56,441 nt of DNA from Candidatus Saccharimonadota bacterium (lineage in GTDB: Bacteria; Patescibacteriota; Saccharimonadia; Saccharimonadales; Saccharimonadaceae): assembly GCA_017545595.1 (NCBI GenBank), contig JAFWLO010000002.1, forward strand, positions 1-56,441, written 5' to 3'. Under the pieces are notes generated by a model that was given only the letters and a program-made list of their open reading frames with translations, did not search any database and was not told where the DNA came from. The translations under genes were made by a program, and so were the position numbers. The stretch's first letter is position 1; every line of letters starts with the position of its first letter. Below are positions 9,584 through 17,126 of the stretch, in pieces.

Positions 9584-10345
9584 TTAGACTGCTGTGTAAC
9601 CTCCATCAACAGGGAGAATGACTCCGGTAACGTAAGAAGCTTCTTCTGATGCGAGGAAGATGGCGGCGGCGTTGAGTTCGCCTGGTTTTCCGTAACGCTG
9701 CATGGGGACGGTTTGTTTTGCGAATTGTTGGAATTTTTCCGTGTCGAGGACAGGTTGAGTGAGTTCGGTGTAGAAATAGCCTGGGCAGATAGCGTTGCAG
9801 GTGATTCCTTCGAGGGCAAGCTCGGCGGCGACGGCGCGAGTGAAGTTGACTACGGCGCCCTTTGAGGAATGATAAGCGATGGTGTGGATTTCTGTATTGC
9901 CGACGAGGCCATACATCGAAGCGATGTTGATGATTCGGCCGTAGTGATTTTTCTTCATGATGGCGGCGAAGGCGCGAGTCATCTTAAAGACGGAAGTTTC
10001 GTCAGTTGCGATAGTGAAGTCCCATTCTTCGTCGGTCATTTCGAGGACGCCTTTGTCTTTCGAGGAGCCGGCGCAGTTTAGGAGGATGTCAACTCGACCG
10101 TATTCTTTTTCGACGGCAGAAGCGGCGGAGTTGATGGAATCCGTGTCGGTTACGTCGCATTTTATCGGAAGGACTTTGATTTTGTATTTTTCTTTAAGTT
10201 CTTTTGCGAATTCTTCGAGACGCTCGAAACGGCGAGCTAAGATGGCGAGGTTTGCGCCTTGAGAGGCGAAGGCTTCGGCCATTTGTTTTCCGAGACCAGA
10301 GCTTGCGCCGGTTACGACGGCGACTTTTTTAGACAAATTGAACAT
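9584..10345 (-). CDS. Short-chain dehydrogenase/reductase (gluconate 5-dehydrogenase- or FabG-like)
   Basis: NAD(P)H-dependent oxidoreductase of the classical SDR family, 253 residues. The Rossmann motif TGASSGLG lies at residues 12-19, NCAG near 90, the catalytic serine region IINIAS near 145, the YHSSK catalytic Tyr/Lys near 160, and a C-terminal VDGGYTAV. Arg residues after the second strand (ARRFER) suggest NADP preference, but this is inference. The ATG is preceded by a GGAGG site. The leader contains a tandem 11-bp repeat just after the start of transcription. The substrate cannot be fixed from sequence; 3-oxoacyl-ACP reductase and sugar-acid dehydrogenase are both possible. Confidence 0.92.
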   Translation of the reverse strand: MFNLSKKVAVVTGASSGLGKQMAEAFASQGANLAILARRFERLEEFAKELKEKYKIKVLPIKCDVTDTDSINSAASAVEKEYGRVDILLNCAGSSKDKGVLEMTDEEWDFTIATDETSVFKMTRAFAAIMKKNHYGRIINIASMYGLVGNTEIHTIAYHSSKGAVVNFTRAVAAELALEGITCNAICPGYFYTELTQPVLDTEKFQQFAKQTVPMQRYGKPGELNAAAIFLASEEASYVTGVILPVDGGYTAV

Positions 10346-10375
10346 ATTTCCTCCATGTTAAGATTTTTTGAACAC

Positions 10376-10415
10376 TAGATTAGTTATAGATTAGTTAGAT
10401 CATGAGGATATTATA
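10376..10415 (-). promoter_or_regulatory. SDR promoter with tandem 11-bp operator-like repeat
   Basis: TATAAT on the minus strand at 10410-10415. Just downstream in the transcript are two back-to-back copies of TAGATTAGTTA (plus-strand reading, 10376-10386 and 10387-10397). Exact tandem repeats at this position could be a repressor site. Confidence 0.5.
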
Positions 10416-10452
10416 ACATGGAAGTTTGAACCCGGCTCGATTCCTGTCTATC

Positions 10453-10493
10453 AAAATAATAAAAACATCCTTCTTCGATGTTTTTATTATTTT
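10453..10493. terminator. Bidirectional terminator between the SDR promoter and tRNA-Leu
   Basis: A 17-bp A/T-rich stem (10453-10469 with 10477-10493) around a short pyrimidine loop, with A and T runs on both sides. It ends at the CCA of the tRNA-Leu gene and would terminate the tRNA transcript. Confidence 0.8.
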
Positions 10494-10579
10494 GGTGGGC
10501 GAAGTGGGAATCGAACCCACACGATATTGCTATCACTAGATTTTGAGTCTGGCGCGTCTACCAATTCCGCCATTCGCCC
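10493..10579 (-). tRNA. tRNA-Leu (CAA anticodon)
   Basis: Class II tRNA with acceptor stem GGGCGAA/TTCGCCC, discriminator A and an encoded CCA. The T arm is GTGGG-TTCGATT-CCCAC, and the long variable arm contains the hairpin GATA-GCAA-TATC. The anticodon loop CTCAAAA gives CAA, reading UUG. One C/A mismatch is visible in the anticodon stem. Confidence 0.95.
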
Positions 10580-10619
10580 AATAAGGGTATTTTACTATAA
10601 TTTTAGAGAAAAGACAATG

Positions 10620-10643
10620 AAAAATCCGCCCTGGAAGGGCGGA
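10620..10643 (-). terminator. Terminator of the large non-coding RNA
   Basis: A 7-bp GC-rich stem TCCGCCC/GGGCGGA with loop TTCCA in the RNA, followed by five U residues on the minus strand. The plus strand has no T run, which fixes the orientation. Confidence 0.9.
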
Positions 10644-11129
10644 GGAAGAATGTAAGAGAAGGGGGTGAAGCTTTTGAACGTAACGTATCTATATTTAATT
10701 TTGATTTTCTTCGGCTGATTTGTTTCGGAAGATTGCCAAGACCGAACGCAAAGTTCGCGAAGAAAATGTATATGATGAACCGTCCTTTATCGGTTCTCTG
10801 GAAGGTTTAGTGCTTTACAAGCACAAGAGCCATGTCGTTTTTGAACAACTTTTAATTTGAGCTTCATATGAGCTATTACTTATCACTCAGTCAACGTGAA
10901 GACAGTTCTTGTTTGTTTCCCGCTTATAACAAAACAAGTTACGAATTAAACGGTTACAATTTTTTTATACCTTAGTTTTGAGTTACACAGCCAACAATCC
11001 TACCTTGATTTTTAGTTACAATCTCTCATATTTCTCTCGGTTTGCACTAACTATGAGTTACTTCCCTTCTCTTACATTCCATGGATAAAAAGAACGTTAG
11101 GGTCATAAGGACAAGTTTCTGAACCTAAC
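10620..11129 (-). ncRNA. Large structured non-coding RNA, about 510 nt, class not recognised
   Basis: No open reading frame of note covers this stretch on either strand. A consensus promoter at 11136-11163 and a terminator at 10620-10643 define a minus-strand transcript. Its ends pair through a perfect 16-bp stem (10648-10663 with 11064-11079). Inside are a 10-bp helix (10704-10713 with 10758-10767) enclosing the hairpin CGAAC/GTTCG (10743-10757), hairpin GAACCG/CGGTTC (10777-10796), hairpin GTGCTT/AAGCAC (10810-10824), and a stem CTTGTTT/AAACAAG (10908-10938). The motif GTTAC (plus strand), or GTAAC in the RNA, recurs five times between about 10938 and 11060. It lacks RNase P core motifs and tmRNA features, and it lies just upstream of tRNA-Leu. 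Confidence 0.85.
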
Positions 11130-11135
11130 TGTATC

Positions 11136-11163
11136 ATTATATCACTCCGGCGGGATTTGTCAA
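11136..11163 (-). promoter_or_regulatory. Consensus sigma-70 promoter of the large non-coding RNA
   Basis: Minus strand: TTGACA at 11158-11163 and TATAAT at 11136-11141, both perfect, with a 16-bp spacer. Transcription should start near 11129. Confidence 0.9.
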
Positions 11164-11187
11164 GAGTTTTTTCAGAGATTTTTAGGG

Positions 11188-11841
11188 TTAAAACCCTTGA
11201 TCGGCGGATTCTTGAAGAAGGGCGGGGTAATAGCCTGGATTAAACTCAGGAACAGAGGTGGATTCGGCGAAATCGAAAAAGGTTATGCCGAGTTTTTCTC
11301 TGAGGAGGGCTTCGGCGGAAGCTTCTGTCGAGACATTTTCTCCGAAATCTAGTTTTTTCCAGGAGAGTTTCTGGAGGTCGGTTACGGCGGATTTTAGATT
11401 GTCGGCTTCAGTTTTGATGAATTCTCGCATAATGGCGAGCTGGACTTCGTTTAGAGAGGGTTTTTCCTCGGAATCGTATTCTACGAGAGGAATCGAGGGG
11501 CGGAGCTCCTTTGCGAGCGCTAGAACGGCTTCGGAAAAGGCGGATTCGTTAGTTTTTTCCCAAGCGACGAGAATTTTAGCGAGATAAGAAAGAACGGCTT
11601 TTGTTTGTTCGGCTTCGTAGAAGTTGATTCGGCGGAGGTTTTCTTCGGAAAGATGAAGATCGCCAAGAGTTTCCTTCGTTTCTTTCCAAGAGGTTTGCCA
11701 GTTCGAGAACAGAGATGTGAGAATTTCTACCGCTTCGTTTCTTTGGACTTCCCAAAAAGGAGCTTCTTCGAGGGATTCTAGGGTAGAAGTTTTAGGGATT
11801 GATTTGAAAAATGGGGATTTTTTGATAAAAAAAGCGGACAT
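11188..11841 (-). CDS. Uncharacterised cytoplasmic protein
   Basis: Not recognised. The 217-residue product has no signal peptide or membrane segment and looks largely helical, with many Glu, Lys, Leu and Trp residues (FSNWQTSWKETKETLGDL, LVAWEKTNESAFSEAV). Coding quality is good: base composition and purine-rich codons match the neighbours. A TATAAT-like box (TATTAT/TATAGT) lies a short distance before the start. It ends 25 nt before the promoter of the large non-coding RNA on the same strand. It could be a conserved lineage protein; no enzymatic motif is seen. Confidence 0.7.
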   Translation of the reverse strand: MSAFFIKKSPFFKSIPKTSTLESLEEAPFWEVQRNEAVEILTSLFSNWQTSWKETKETLGDLHLSEENLRRINFYEAEQTKAVLSYLAKILVAWEKTNESAFSEAVLALAKELRPSIPLVEYDSEEKPSLNEVQLAIMREFIKTEADNLKSAVTDLQKLSWKKLDFGENVSTEASAEALLREKLGITFFDFAESTSVPEFNPGYYPALLQESADQGF

Positions 11842-12024
11842 CTCTGTCCTCCGGTATAGTAATGTTATCTTTCTATTATATCAAATTTGATGAAAAATGT
11901 CAAGTTTTAAGGGGTTTAGAGGGGTTTTTTAGGGCGTTTTTAGAGATTTTTGTTGTATTTTTGGCGTTTTTTTGCGATTTTTTGGCGTTTTTTAGTGTTT
12001 TCGGAGATTTTTCGGTGTTTTGAA

Positions 12025-12050
12025 TAAAAAAGAAGCCCCTTTCGGGGATT
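12025..12050 (-). terminator. Terminator after rpsI
   Basis: CCCC/GGGG stem with flanking A/T pairs around a GAAA loop, followed by a run of U residues on the minus strand. It ends the rpoA-rplQ-rplM-rpsI transcript. The 180 nt beyond it is a G/T-rich, low-complexity tract with no gene. Confidence 0.85.
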
Positions 12051-12069
12051 CTTTTTAAGTTTGAGGAGA

Positions 12070-12468
12070 TTACCTCTTTGAGAACTGCTCTTTCTTGCGA
12101 GCGGAGCGAAGACCGTATTTCTTTCGCTCTTTTTCTCGAGGATCGCGTTTGACGAGGCCGGCCTTTTTAAGGGCTGGACGCAAGTCGGGCGATTCGGTTT
12201 GGAGAGCTTTAGAGATAGCGAGCTTGATCGCGTCAACTTGACCAGAAAGACCTCCGCCGATAACGCGGACGGAAATGTCGTAATCTTTCTGTTTTTGAGC
12301 GAGAGCTAGGGGGTCGGTGATTTCTGCAAGTTTGCTTTTGTCGCCGGAGAAATAATCAAGGGCGGATTTGCCGTTGATGGTGATTTCTCCCTTGCCAGCA
12401 TAGAGGCGGGCGCGAGCGGAAGCAGATTTGCGACGACCGAGGCCGTAGGTGTATTTTTTGTCTGCCAT
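12070..12468 (-). CDS. rpsI: 30S ribosomal protein S9
   Basis: Small-subunit protein whose C-terminal tail reaches the P-site tRNA. The 132-residue sequence carries YGLGRRKSASARARL at the N-terminus, VIGGGLSGQVDAIKLAISKAL in pieces through the middle, and the diagnostic KKYGLRSARKKEQFSKR tail. Its ATG overlaps the rplM stop codon by one base, so the two are translationally coupled. It is the last gene of the operon before a terminator. Confidence 0.97.
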   Translation of the reverse strand: MADKKYTYGLGRRKSASARARLYAGKGEITINGKSALDYFSGDKSKLAEITDPLALAQKQKDYDISVRVIGGGLSGQVDAIKLAISKALQTESPDLRPALKKAGLVKRDPREKERKKYGLRSARKKEQFSKR

Positions 12469-12893
12469 TACTTAATCTCCTTTGGGGTTTGGGCCGTGTG
12501 GGCATGTTCGGCTCCGTCGAAAATGCGGAGTCGAGCCAGGCGGTCGGCAGCCAATTTGTTTTTAGGAAGCATTCCCTTGACGGCGGATTTGATGGCAACG
12601 GAAGGGTCTTTTTCTATGACTTCTTCGAGTTTAAGCTCTGTCAATCCTCCAGGGAAGCCGGAGTGGCGATAGTATTTTTTGTCGGTCATTTTTTCGCCAG
12701 TAACTTTGAGGTTTTTGGCATTTGTGACGACGACATAATCGCCGTTGTCGATATGAGGCGTGTAGGTAACCTTGGATTTCCCCATGAGTTTGTCGGCGAT
12801 GACGACGGCGAGTTTGCCGAGAGGCATAGAACTTGCGTCGATGAGCCACCATTCTCGGGAAATCTCAGAGGATTTTTGGGAATAGGTTTTCAT
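12468..12893 (-). CDS. rplM: 50S ribosomal protein L13
   Basis: Early-assembly large-subunit protein, 141 residues. The N-terminal REWWLIDASSMPLGKLA, then VVTNAKNLKVTGEKMTDKKY and the HSGFPGGL motif are characteristic. It has the usual length. It lies 2 nt after rplQ and overlaps rpsI by one base, in the common rplM-rpsI pair here fused to the alpha operon. Confidence 0.97.
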   Translation of the reverse strand: MKTYSQKSSEISREWWLIDASSMPLGKLAVVIADKLMGKSKVTYTPHIDNGDYVVVTNAKNLKVTGEKMTDKKYYRHSGFPGGLTELKLEEVIEKDPSVAIKSAVKGMLPKNKLAADRLARLRIFDGAEHAHTAQTPKEIK

Positions 12894-12895
12894 GA

Positions 12896-13294
12896 CTATT
12901 TTTTACCTTTCTCGGCAGGTTGTTTGAAATCTGGGTCGATATCGTCGACGAAAGAAATCGTTCCGAGTTCGGCATGGTCGCCCTTTCGGAAACCTGCGCG
13001 CTCGATGCGGAGATAGCCAGAATCACGCTTGACTTGGGGAGCGATAACGTCAACTAAAAAGTCGGCGATTTCGAGATTGTCAAGACGGGCGATAATCAGA
13101 CGACGAGAAGCGAGATCTCCTCGTTTTGCGAGGGTAATTAACTTCTCGGTCGAACGGCGAATTTCTTTCGCACGAGCGAGGGTGGTTGTTATACTTTGAT
13201 ATTTGAGAAGGGAGCACATCAGCCCACGTTCGAGCGCCTTTCTCTGGTCGGTTTCGCGGCCGAATTTGCGGCCTTTGTATCCGTGGCGGTGCAT
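12896..13294 (-). CDS. rplQ: 50S ribosomal protein L17
   Basis: Large-subunit protein near the tunnel exit, 132 residues. The family start MHRHGYKGRKFGRETDQRKA is obvious, as is LIKYQSITTT-like LLKYQSITTTLARAKEIR. After residue 110 a short acidic/Lys-rich tail follows. The ATG overlaps the rpoA stop codon, as in the classical alpha operon. Confidence 0.97.
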   Translation of the reverse strand: MHRHGYKGRKFGRETDQRKALERGLMCSLLKYQSITTTLARAKEIRRSTEKLITLAKRGDLASRRLIIARLDNLEIADFLVDVIAPQVKRDSGYLRIERAGFRKGDHAELGTISFVDDIDPDFKQPAEKGKK

Positions 13295-14244
13295 TATTTT
13301 CTAAACTCCGTTATTTTTTGTTGGACTTCTTCGAGAGCTTTTGTGCCGAAACCTTTGAGATCTTTGAGCTGAGCTTCGGTTAGGCCGATAAGTTGGCTCA
13401 TGTTTTTGATCCCGTTGTTGGTTAGGGCGTTAGCTGTTCGAGCGGAAAGGCCGAGCTCTTCAATCGGGAGGAAGAGACCAGAATTGTCTTCTTCGACTTT
13501 GTTTCCTGGAGCTGGCGCAGATTCGACTTCGGTCGAGCCGGCGAGAGCTTTGTATTGGTTGACGAGGATAGCAGCAGCTTCTTCGAAGGCTTCTCTTGGG
13601 GTGATTGTCCCGTCGGTGTCAATCGTGAGGGAGAGTTGCTGAAGGTTGGTATCTTGGCCAACACGAGTATTTTCGACTTTGTAGCGGACGCGAAGTACAG
13701 GAGAGAAAACTGCGTCGAGCGCAATCATGTCGGAATGGACTCGGTCGGAAGAAGCTTCGTCAATCGTGAGATAACCTCGGCCAGATTCGATGACGAAATT
13801 CATCTTTAGGGTGAAGTTTGGGTCGTCGATGTGGCAGATGAGCTGATTCGGGTTTCCGAGCTCAACGTCAGCGGGGAGGCTGATGTCGGCAGCGGTAACA
13901 CGACCTTCGCCGTCTTTTTCGGACTGGGCGCTTCCCTTGATTTCTAGGGAGGCTTCGACAGGAGCGTCGGTGTGAACTTTCAAACGGATGTTTTTAAGGT
14001 TTAGCATAATATCGACGACATCTTCTCGAATGCCTGGAACGGCGGAAAACTCGTGATTTGTGCCTTCAATCGAGAAAGCGGTGATTGCGGCGCCTCGAAT
14101 AGAGGAGAGCAACACACGGCGGAGAGAATTGCCAAGAGTGTTGCCGTAGCCATAGTAAAGAGGCTTGACGACGAATTCTGCGCTGTTTTCCCCGAGATCG
14201 TTGACTTCGGCGAGTTTTGCTTCGTTGATTAGTTTTGTTGTCAT
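13294..14244 (-). CDS. rpoA: DNA-directed RNA polymerase subunit alpha
   Basis: Dimer scaffold of RNA polymerase and contact point for activators. The 316-residue protein has the N-terminal assembly domain (YGNTLGNSLRRVLLSS near residue 32, a family hallmark), a Glu/Pro-containing linker, and the C-terminal DNA-binding domain (LGLSARTANALTNNGI, then KDLKGFGTKALEEV). It sits between rpsD and rplQ. Full-length domain content shows that transcription factors contacting the alpha C-terminal domain can act in this cell. Confidence 0.98.
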   Translation of the reverse strand: MTTKLINEAKLAEVNDLGENSAEFVVKPLYYGYGNTLGNSLRRVLLSSIRGAAITAFSIEGTNHEFSAVPGIREDVVDIMLNLKNIRLKVHTDAPVEASLEIKGSAQSEKDGEGRVTAADISLPADVELGNPNQLICHIDDPNFTLKMNFVIESGRGYLTIDEASSDRVHSDMIALDAVFSPVLRVRYKVENTRVGQDTNLQQLSLTIDTDGTITPREAFEEAAAILVNQYKALAGSTEVESAPAPGNKVEEDNSGLFLPIEELGLSARTANALTNNGIKNMSQLIGLTEAQLKDLKGFGTKALEEVQQKITEFRK

Positions 14245-14262
14245 TTATTTCTCTCCTTTTGC

Positions 14263-14865
14263 TTAACGTGAGTAGTACTCAACGATTAGTTGTTCGTCAA
14301 TTCCAACTTCTGCCTCTTCGCGTTTTGGCAAACCTGTTACTTCGAATTTGAGTTTTTTAGAGTCGACCTTCATCCATGAAAGAGGAGTGGACTCTCCGGA
14401 AACGGATTTAAAGTAAACGGATTTTTGGGACTTTGGACGAACTTCAAGAACGTCGCCGGGTTTCAGGCGAATTGAAGGGATGTCGATTCGACGTCCATTC
14501 AAGAGGAAGTGACCGTGGGAAACGAGTTGGCGAGCTTGGCGACGAGTTGTCGCGAAGCCGGCGCGATAAACAGCGTTGTCGGCGCGGCGCTCGAGAAATT
14601 CGAGCAATTTTTCGCCTGTTAGACCTTCAGCTTTTTGGGCTTCTTTCATGAGTTTTGAGAATTGTTTCTCGAGGAGGCCGTAAAGTCGGCGAACTTTTTG
14701 TTTTTCGCGAAGTTGGACAAGATAGAGGCTCTGAGAGCGAGAACGCATTCCGGCGTGTTCGCCTGGGATGCCGCTTTTCTTGGCCATGACTTTGTGAGCT
14801 TTCGGCGCAAGGGCATAGCCTTCACGACGAGATTGTTTTACGATTGGAGATTTGTCGCGAGCCAT
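14263..14865 (-). CDS. rpsD: 30S ribosomal protein S4, cysteine-free form
   Basis: Primary 16S rRNA binding protein, 200 residues. The S4 RNA-binding domain is seen as RRADNAVYRAGFATTRRQAR followed by LVSHGHFLLNGRRIDIPS. The N-terminal region has none of the cysteines that bind zinc in the C+ forms. Its ATG overlaps the rpsK stop codon. It precedes rpoA as in the alpha operon, where S4 often acts as the autogenous repressor; no pseudoknot target was identified here. Confidence 0.97.
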   Translation of the reverse strand: MARDKSPIVKQSRREGYALAPKAHKVMAKKSGIPGEHAGMRSRSQSLYLVQLREKQKVRRLYGLLEKQFSKLMKEAQKAEGLTGEKLLEFLERRADNAVYRAGFATTRRQARQLVSHGHFLLNGRRIDIPSIRLKPGDVLEVRPKSQKSVYFKSVSGESTPLSWMKVDSKKLKFEVTGLPKREEAEVGIDEQLIVEYYSR

Positions 14866-15293
14866 TACGGTTTCCTTTCTCCCTTAGGTCGCACTCCACC
14901 ATGAGCGATCGGGGTTATGTCTGTGATACTGTCGATGCGGATTCCGAGACCGGAAATTGCGCGAATTGCGCTGTCGCGGCCGAGACCAATTCCTTTAACA
15001 TAAACATCAACATTCGAGAGACCGTGGTCTTTTTTGGCGATTTCTAGGGCTTTTTCTGCGGCGATTTGAGCGGCGTAAGCAGTTCCCTTTTTAGAACCAC
15101 GAAAACCGTTCGCACCGGCGGAAGAAGCAGACAAAACGCCTCCGGATTTGTCGCTGACGCTGATGATGGTGTTGTTGAAAGTTGCTTGGATGTGGACTTG
15201 TCCAGATTGGACAATTCTTTTTCCGCGTTTTCCCTTGGTTTTTGGGGCTTTCGCCACAACCGCAGGAGCTTTTGCTGTAGTTTCTTCTGACAT
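14865..15293 (-). CDS. rpsK: 30S ribosomal protein S11
   Basis: Platform protein of the small subunit, 142 residues. After an Ala/Lys-rich N-terminal extension of about 20 residues, family motifs appear: QATFNNTIISVSD, SAGANGFRGSKKGTAYAAQ in pieces, GIGLGRDSAIRAI and the C-terminal DITPIAHGGVRP. It lies 12 nt after rpsM and overlaps rpsD by one base. Confidence 0.97.
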   Translation of the reverse strand: MSEETTAKAPAVVAKAPKTKGKRGKRIVQSGQVHIQATFNNTIISVSDKSGGVLSASSAGANGFRGSKKGTAYAAQIAAEKALEIAKKDHGLSNVDVYVKGIGLGRDSAIRAISGLGIRIDSITDITPIAHGGVRPKGERKP

Positions 15294-15305
15294 TCTGATT
15301 TACTC

Positions 15306-15692
15306 CTAGGTTTTGCTTGCTGCTTTAGGTTGTGCGCCACCGACCGCGATCGCTTTGCCCTTACGAGTACGCGCATTCGTACGGGTTCTTTGACCGTTGA
15401 CTGGGAGACCAGCCTTATGACGTAAGCCTTTGTAGGAATTAATGTCTTTTAGACGTTTGATATTGTTGGTCACGAGGCGTTTTAGATCACCTTCAACGGA
15501 ATATTTAGCGGAAATAATATCGTTGATTTTTTGTTCTTCAGCCTCGGTGAGATCTTTCACCCGAGTGGTAGGCTCAATTTTGGCCTCCGCAAGGATGGCT
15601 TTGGATGTTGTCGGTCCGATTCCATAGACGTAAGTGAGAGCGGTTTTGACTTGCTTCTCGGAAGGAATGACAACGCTAGCAATTCTTGCCAT
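15306..15692 (-). CDS. rpsM: 30S ribosomal protein S13
   Basis: Head protein contacting the P-site tRNA and the B1 bridges, 128 residues. [17 protein letters not shown] near residue 22 is the helix-two-turn-helix region, and the C-terminus carries [18 protein letters not shown] and the basic [10 protein letters not shown] tail. It lies 2 nt after rpmJ. Confidence 0.97.
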   Translation of the reverse strand: MARIASVVIPSEKQVKTALTYVYGIGPTTSKAILAEAKIEPTTRVKDLTEAEEQKINDIISAKYSVEGDLKRLVTNNIKRLKDINSYKGLRHKAGLPVNGQRTRTNARTRKGKAIAVGGAQPKAASKT

Positions 15693-15694
15693 GC

Positions 15695-15811
15695 TTAACC
15701 CTGCCTTTGTTTGTTCTTAGGTTTTTTCTTGTTGATGATTCTCAAAACACCTTTTCGGCGGACAAGAATATCATCAGGGGAGATTTTTTTAACACTTGCG
15801 CGTACTTTCAT
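15695..15811 (-). CDS. rpmJ: 50S ribosomal protein L36, cysteine-free form
   Basis: Smallest large-subunit protein, 38 residues, starting [14 protein letters not shown] and ending KPKNKQRQG. In zinc-binding L36 the loop after the first strand carries Cys-x2-Cys and later Cys and His. Here those positions are Ser, Asp, Asn and Asn, so the zinc ribbon is absent. It sits between infA and rpsM exactly as in the usual spc/alpha junction. Confidence 0.96.
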   Translation of the reverse strand: MKVRASVKKISPDDILVRRKGVLRIINKKKPKNKQRQG

Positions 15812-15880
15812 AGTGTAAAAAACTTTCCTTTGATTTAAGGTTTGTATAAAATAATGTTGTAAAAATTACAACATTTGTAA

Positions 15881-16099
15881 CTAATGGCGAAAGCTGATTC
15901 TGCCCTTTGTAAGATCGTAAGGGGTTAACTCAACATCCACCGCATCACCAGGCACAAGACGGATAAAGTTTTTGCGCATTTTTCCGCTCATGTGCGCAAT
16001 GATAACATGGCCATTCTCGAGTTCGACTCGAAACTGGGTATTAGGCAAAGCCTCAACAACTTTGCCGGTAAGTTTGATCACTTCCTTTCGACTAGCCAT
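15881..16099 (-). CDS. infA: Translation initiation factor IF-1
   Basis: Single OB-fold initiation factor, 72 residues, of normal length. [20 protein letters not shown] and the C-terminal [15 protein letters not shown] are diagnostic. A TATAAT box at 16113-16118 lies 13 nt before the ATG, so infA has its own promoter with a very short leader. It starts the infA-to-rpsI transcript, separated from the upstream sortase gene by a TTTAAG array. Confidence 0.97.
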   Translation of the reverse strand: MASRKEVIKLTGKVVEALPNTQFRVELENGHVIIAHMSGKMRKNFIRLVPGDAVDVELTPYDLTKGRISFRH

Positions 16100-16184
16100 A
16101 AATTACGAGAGTATTATACCAAAAAATTTCCATAAATACAAGAGGAATTTTAATTATTTTAGAAAGAAATTTTCTTGTTCGATT

Positions 16185-16234
16185 TTTAAGGTTATTTTAA
16201 GGTTTTTTTAAGCTAATTTTAAGGTTTTGTTTGG
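16185..16234 (+). repeat. TTTAAG direct-repeat array, 4 units, 11-bp period (array 2)
   Basis: TTTAAG begins at 16185, 16196, 16207 and 16218, each separated by five bases, followed by GTTTTGTTTGG and TTTTATAGGGG. It lies between the 3' end of the sortase gene and the promoter of infA. Confidence 0.93.
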
Positions 16235-16251
16235 TTTTATAGGGGTGGGGA

Positions 16252-17088
16252 CTAGATTTTTACGGCGCGAACAAATTGGCGAGAAAGGTAGGTTTGACGA
16301 AGTTGAGACCACTCGCCAGTGCAAGTGATGAGGGAGAGGGATTCTTTTCCTGGAGTCGGCGAGACGAAGGCGGTTTTCATGTATGCGTCGGCTTCGTCGA
16401 GGGGGATTTCCACGTTATCGACGACTTCGTATTCGAAGATTTCTCCGTCGCCACGTTCGATTTTTATACGATCTCCGGCGAAGAGTTTGTCTAGGTATTT
16501 AAAAACACCGACGACGTTCGGACCTCCGTTATGTCCGTCGATGACAATAGTTCCACCTTTTCCTGGGCGAGAAGAGCCGTTATACCAGCCGACGTCGAAA
16601 ATTCCGAGAGGGGTATCGAGTTCGCCGTTTGACTTTGTACTGATGTTTAGGACGCGGGCGTTAGAGATTCCGAGTTTTTCGATGGAGAGGTAACGAGGAT
16701 CTTCGGCGGGGACGGTGTGGGCTCGCATTTGTTCTTCGGTTACGGGAGTTTCGTCGACTTCTATGTCAGAGCTAGAATCGACGACGGTCGCATCGTAGCG
16801 TTCGGAGCCTTCTTTTTCGGAGTAGTATTTTCGTTCCCAGATTGCGGTTTTGACGAAGAAAACAGTCAAAATGAAGACGAGAACGGCGATAATGATTTTT
16901 TCGACGGTGCTTTTAGAAAAACCGATTTCTAAGGATTTTTCGCTCTTAGACTTCTCGGACTTTAGAGGGGTTTCGGGAGATTTTGGTCTTTCGGACCTAG
17001 AAATTCGGGATTTTGAGGCATCGGAGCGTTTTTTTGTGGCTTCGGCGCGTTTTTGTGCTGGTTTTTTGGTTTTTTCTTGCATTTCCAC
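16252..17088 (-). CDS. Sortase (class E/F-like) in the ribosomal gene cluster
   Basis: Envelope transpeptidase, 278 residues. A Lys/Ser-rich cytoplasmic tail (residues 1-60) is followed by one membrane helix (about 62-83) and a sortase domain. Catalytic residues are H186 in VIDGHNGG, C256 in SLITCTGEW and R270 in YLSRQF. The VGWYNGSSRPGKGG stretch before the histidine resembles class E/F enzymes. It follows secY by 38 nt on the same strand and precedes infA, occupying the place where adk and map are usually found. It is probably co-transcribed with secY, linking export to surface anchoring. A likely substrate type is the VPNTG protein at 26804-28045. Confidence 0.9.
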   Translation of the reverse strand: MEMQEKTKKPAQKRAEATKKRSDASKSRISRSERPKSPETPLKSEKSKSEKSLEIGFSKSTVEKIIIAVLVFILTVFFVKTAIWERKYYSEKEGSERYDATVVDSSSDIEVDETPVTEEQMRAHTVPAEDPRYLSIEKLGISNARVLNISTKSNGELDTPLGIFDVGWYNGSSRPGKGGTIVIDGHNGGPNVVGVFKYLDKLFAGDRIKIERGDGEIFEYEVVDNVEIPLDEADAYMKTAFVSPTPGKESLSLITCTGEWSQLRQTYLSRQFVRAVKI

Positions 17089-17126
17089 CCTTTCTTAGGT
17101 TAGTTTATTTTGCGAGATTTATCGCG

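Noticed and set aside
10620-11129. The large RNA as RNase P RNA or tmRNA
   Set aside because: I found neither the GAGGAAAGTCC-type core of RNase P nor a tRNA-like end with T arm and CCA of tmRNA; the ends pair through a 16-bp stem instead.
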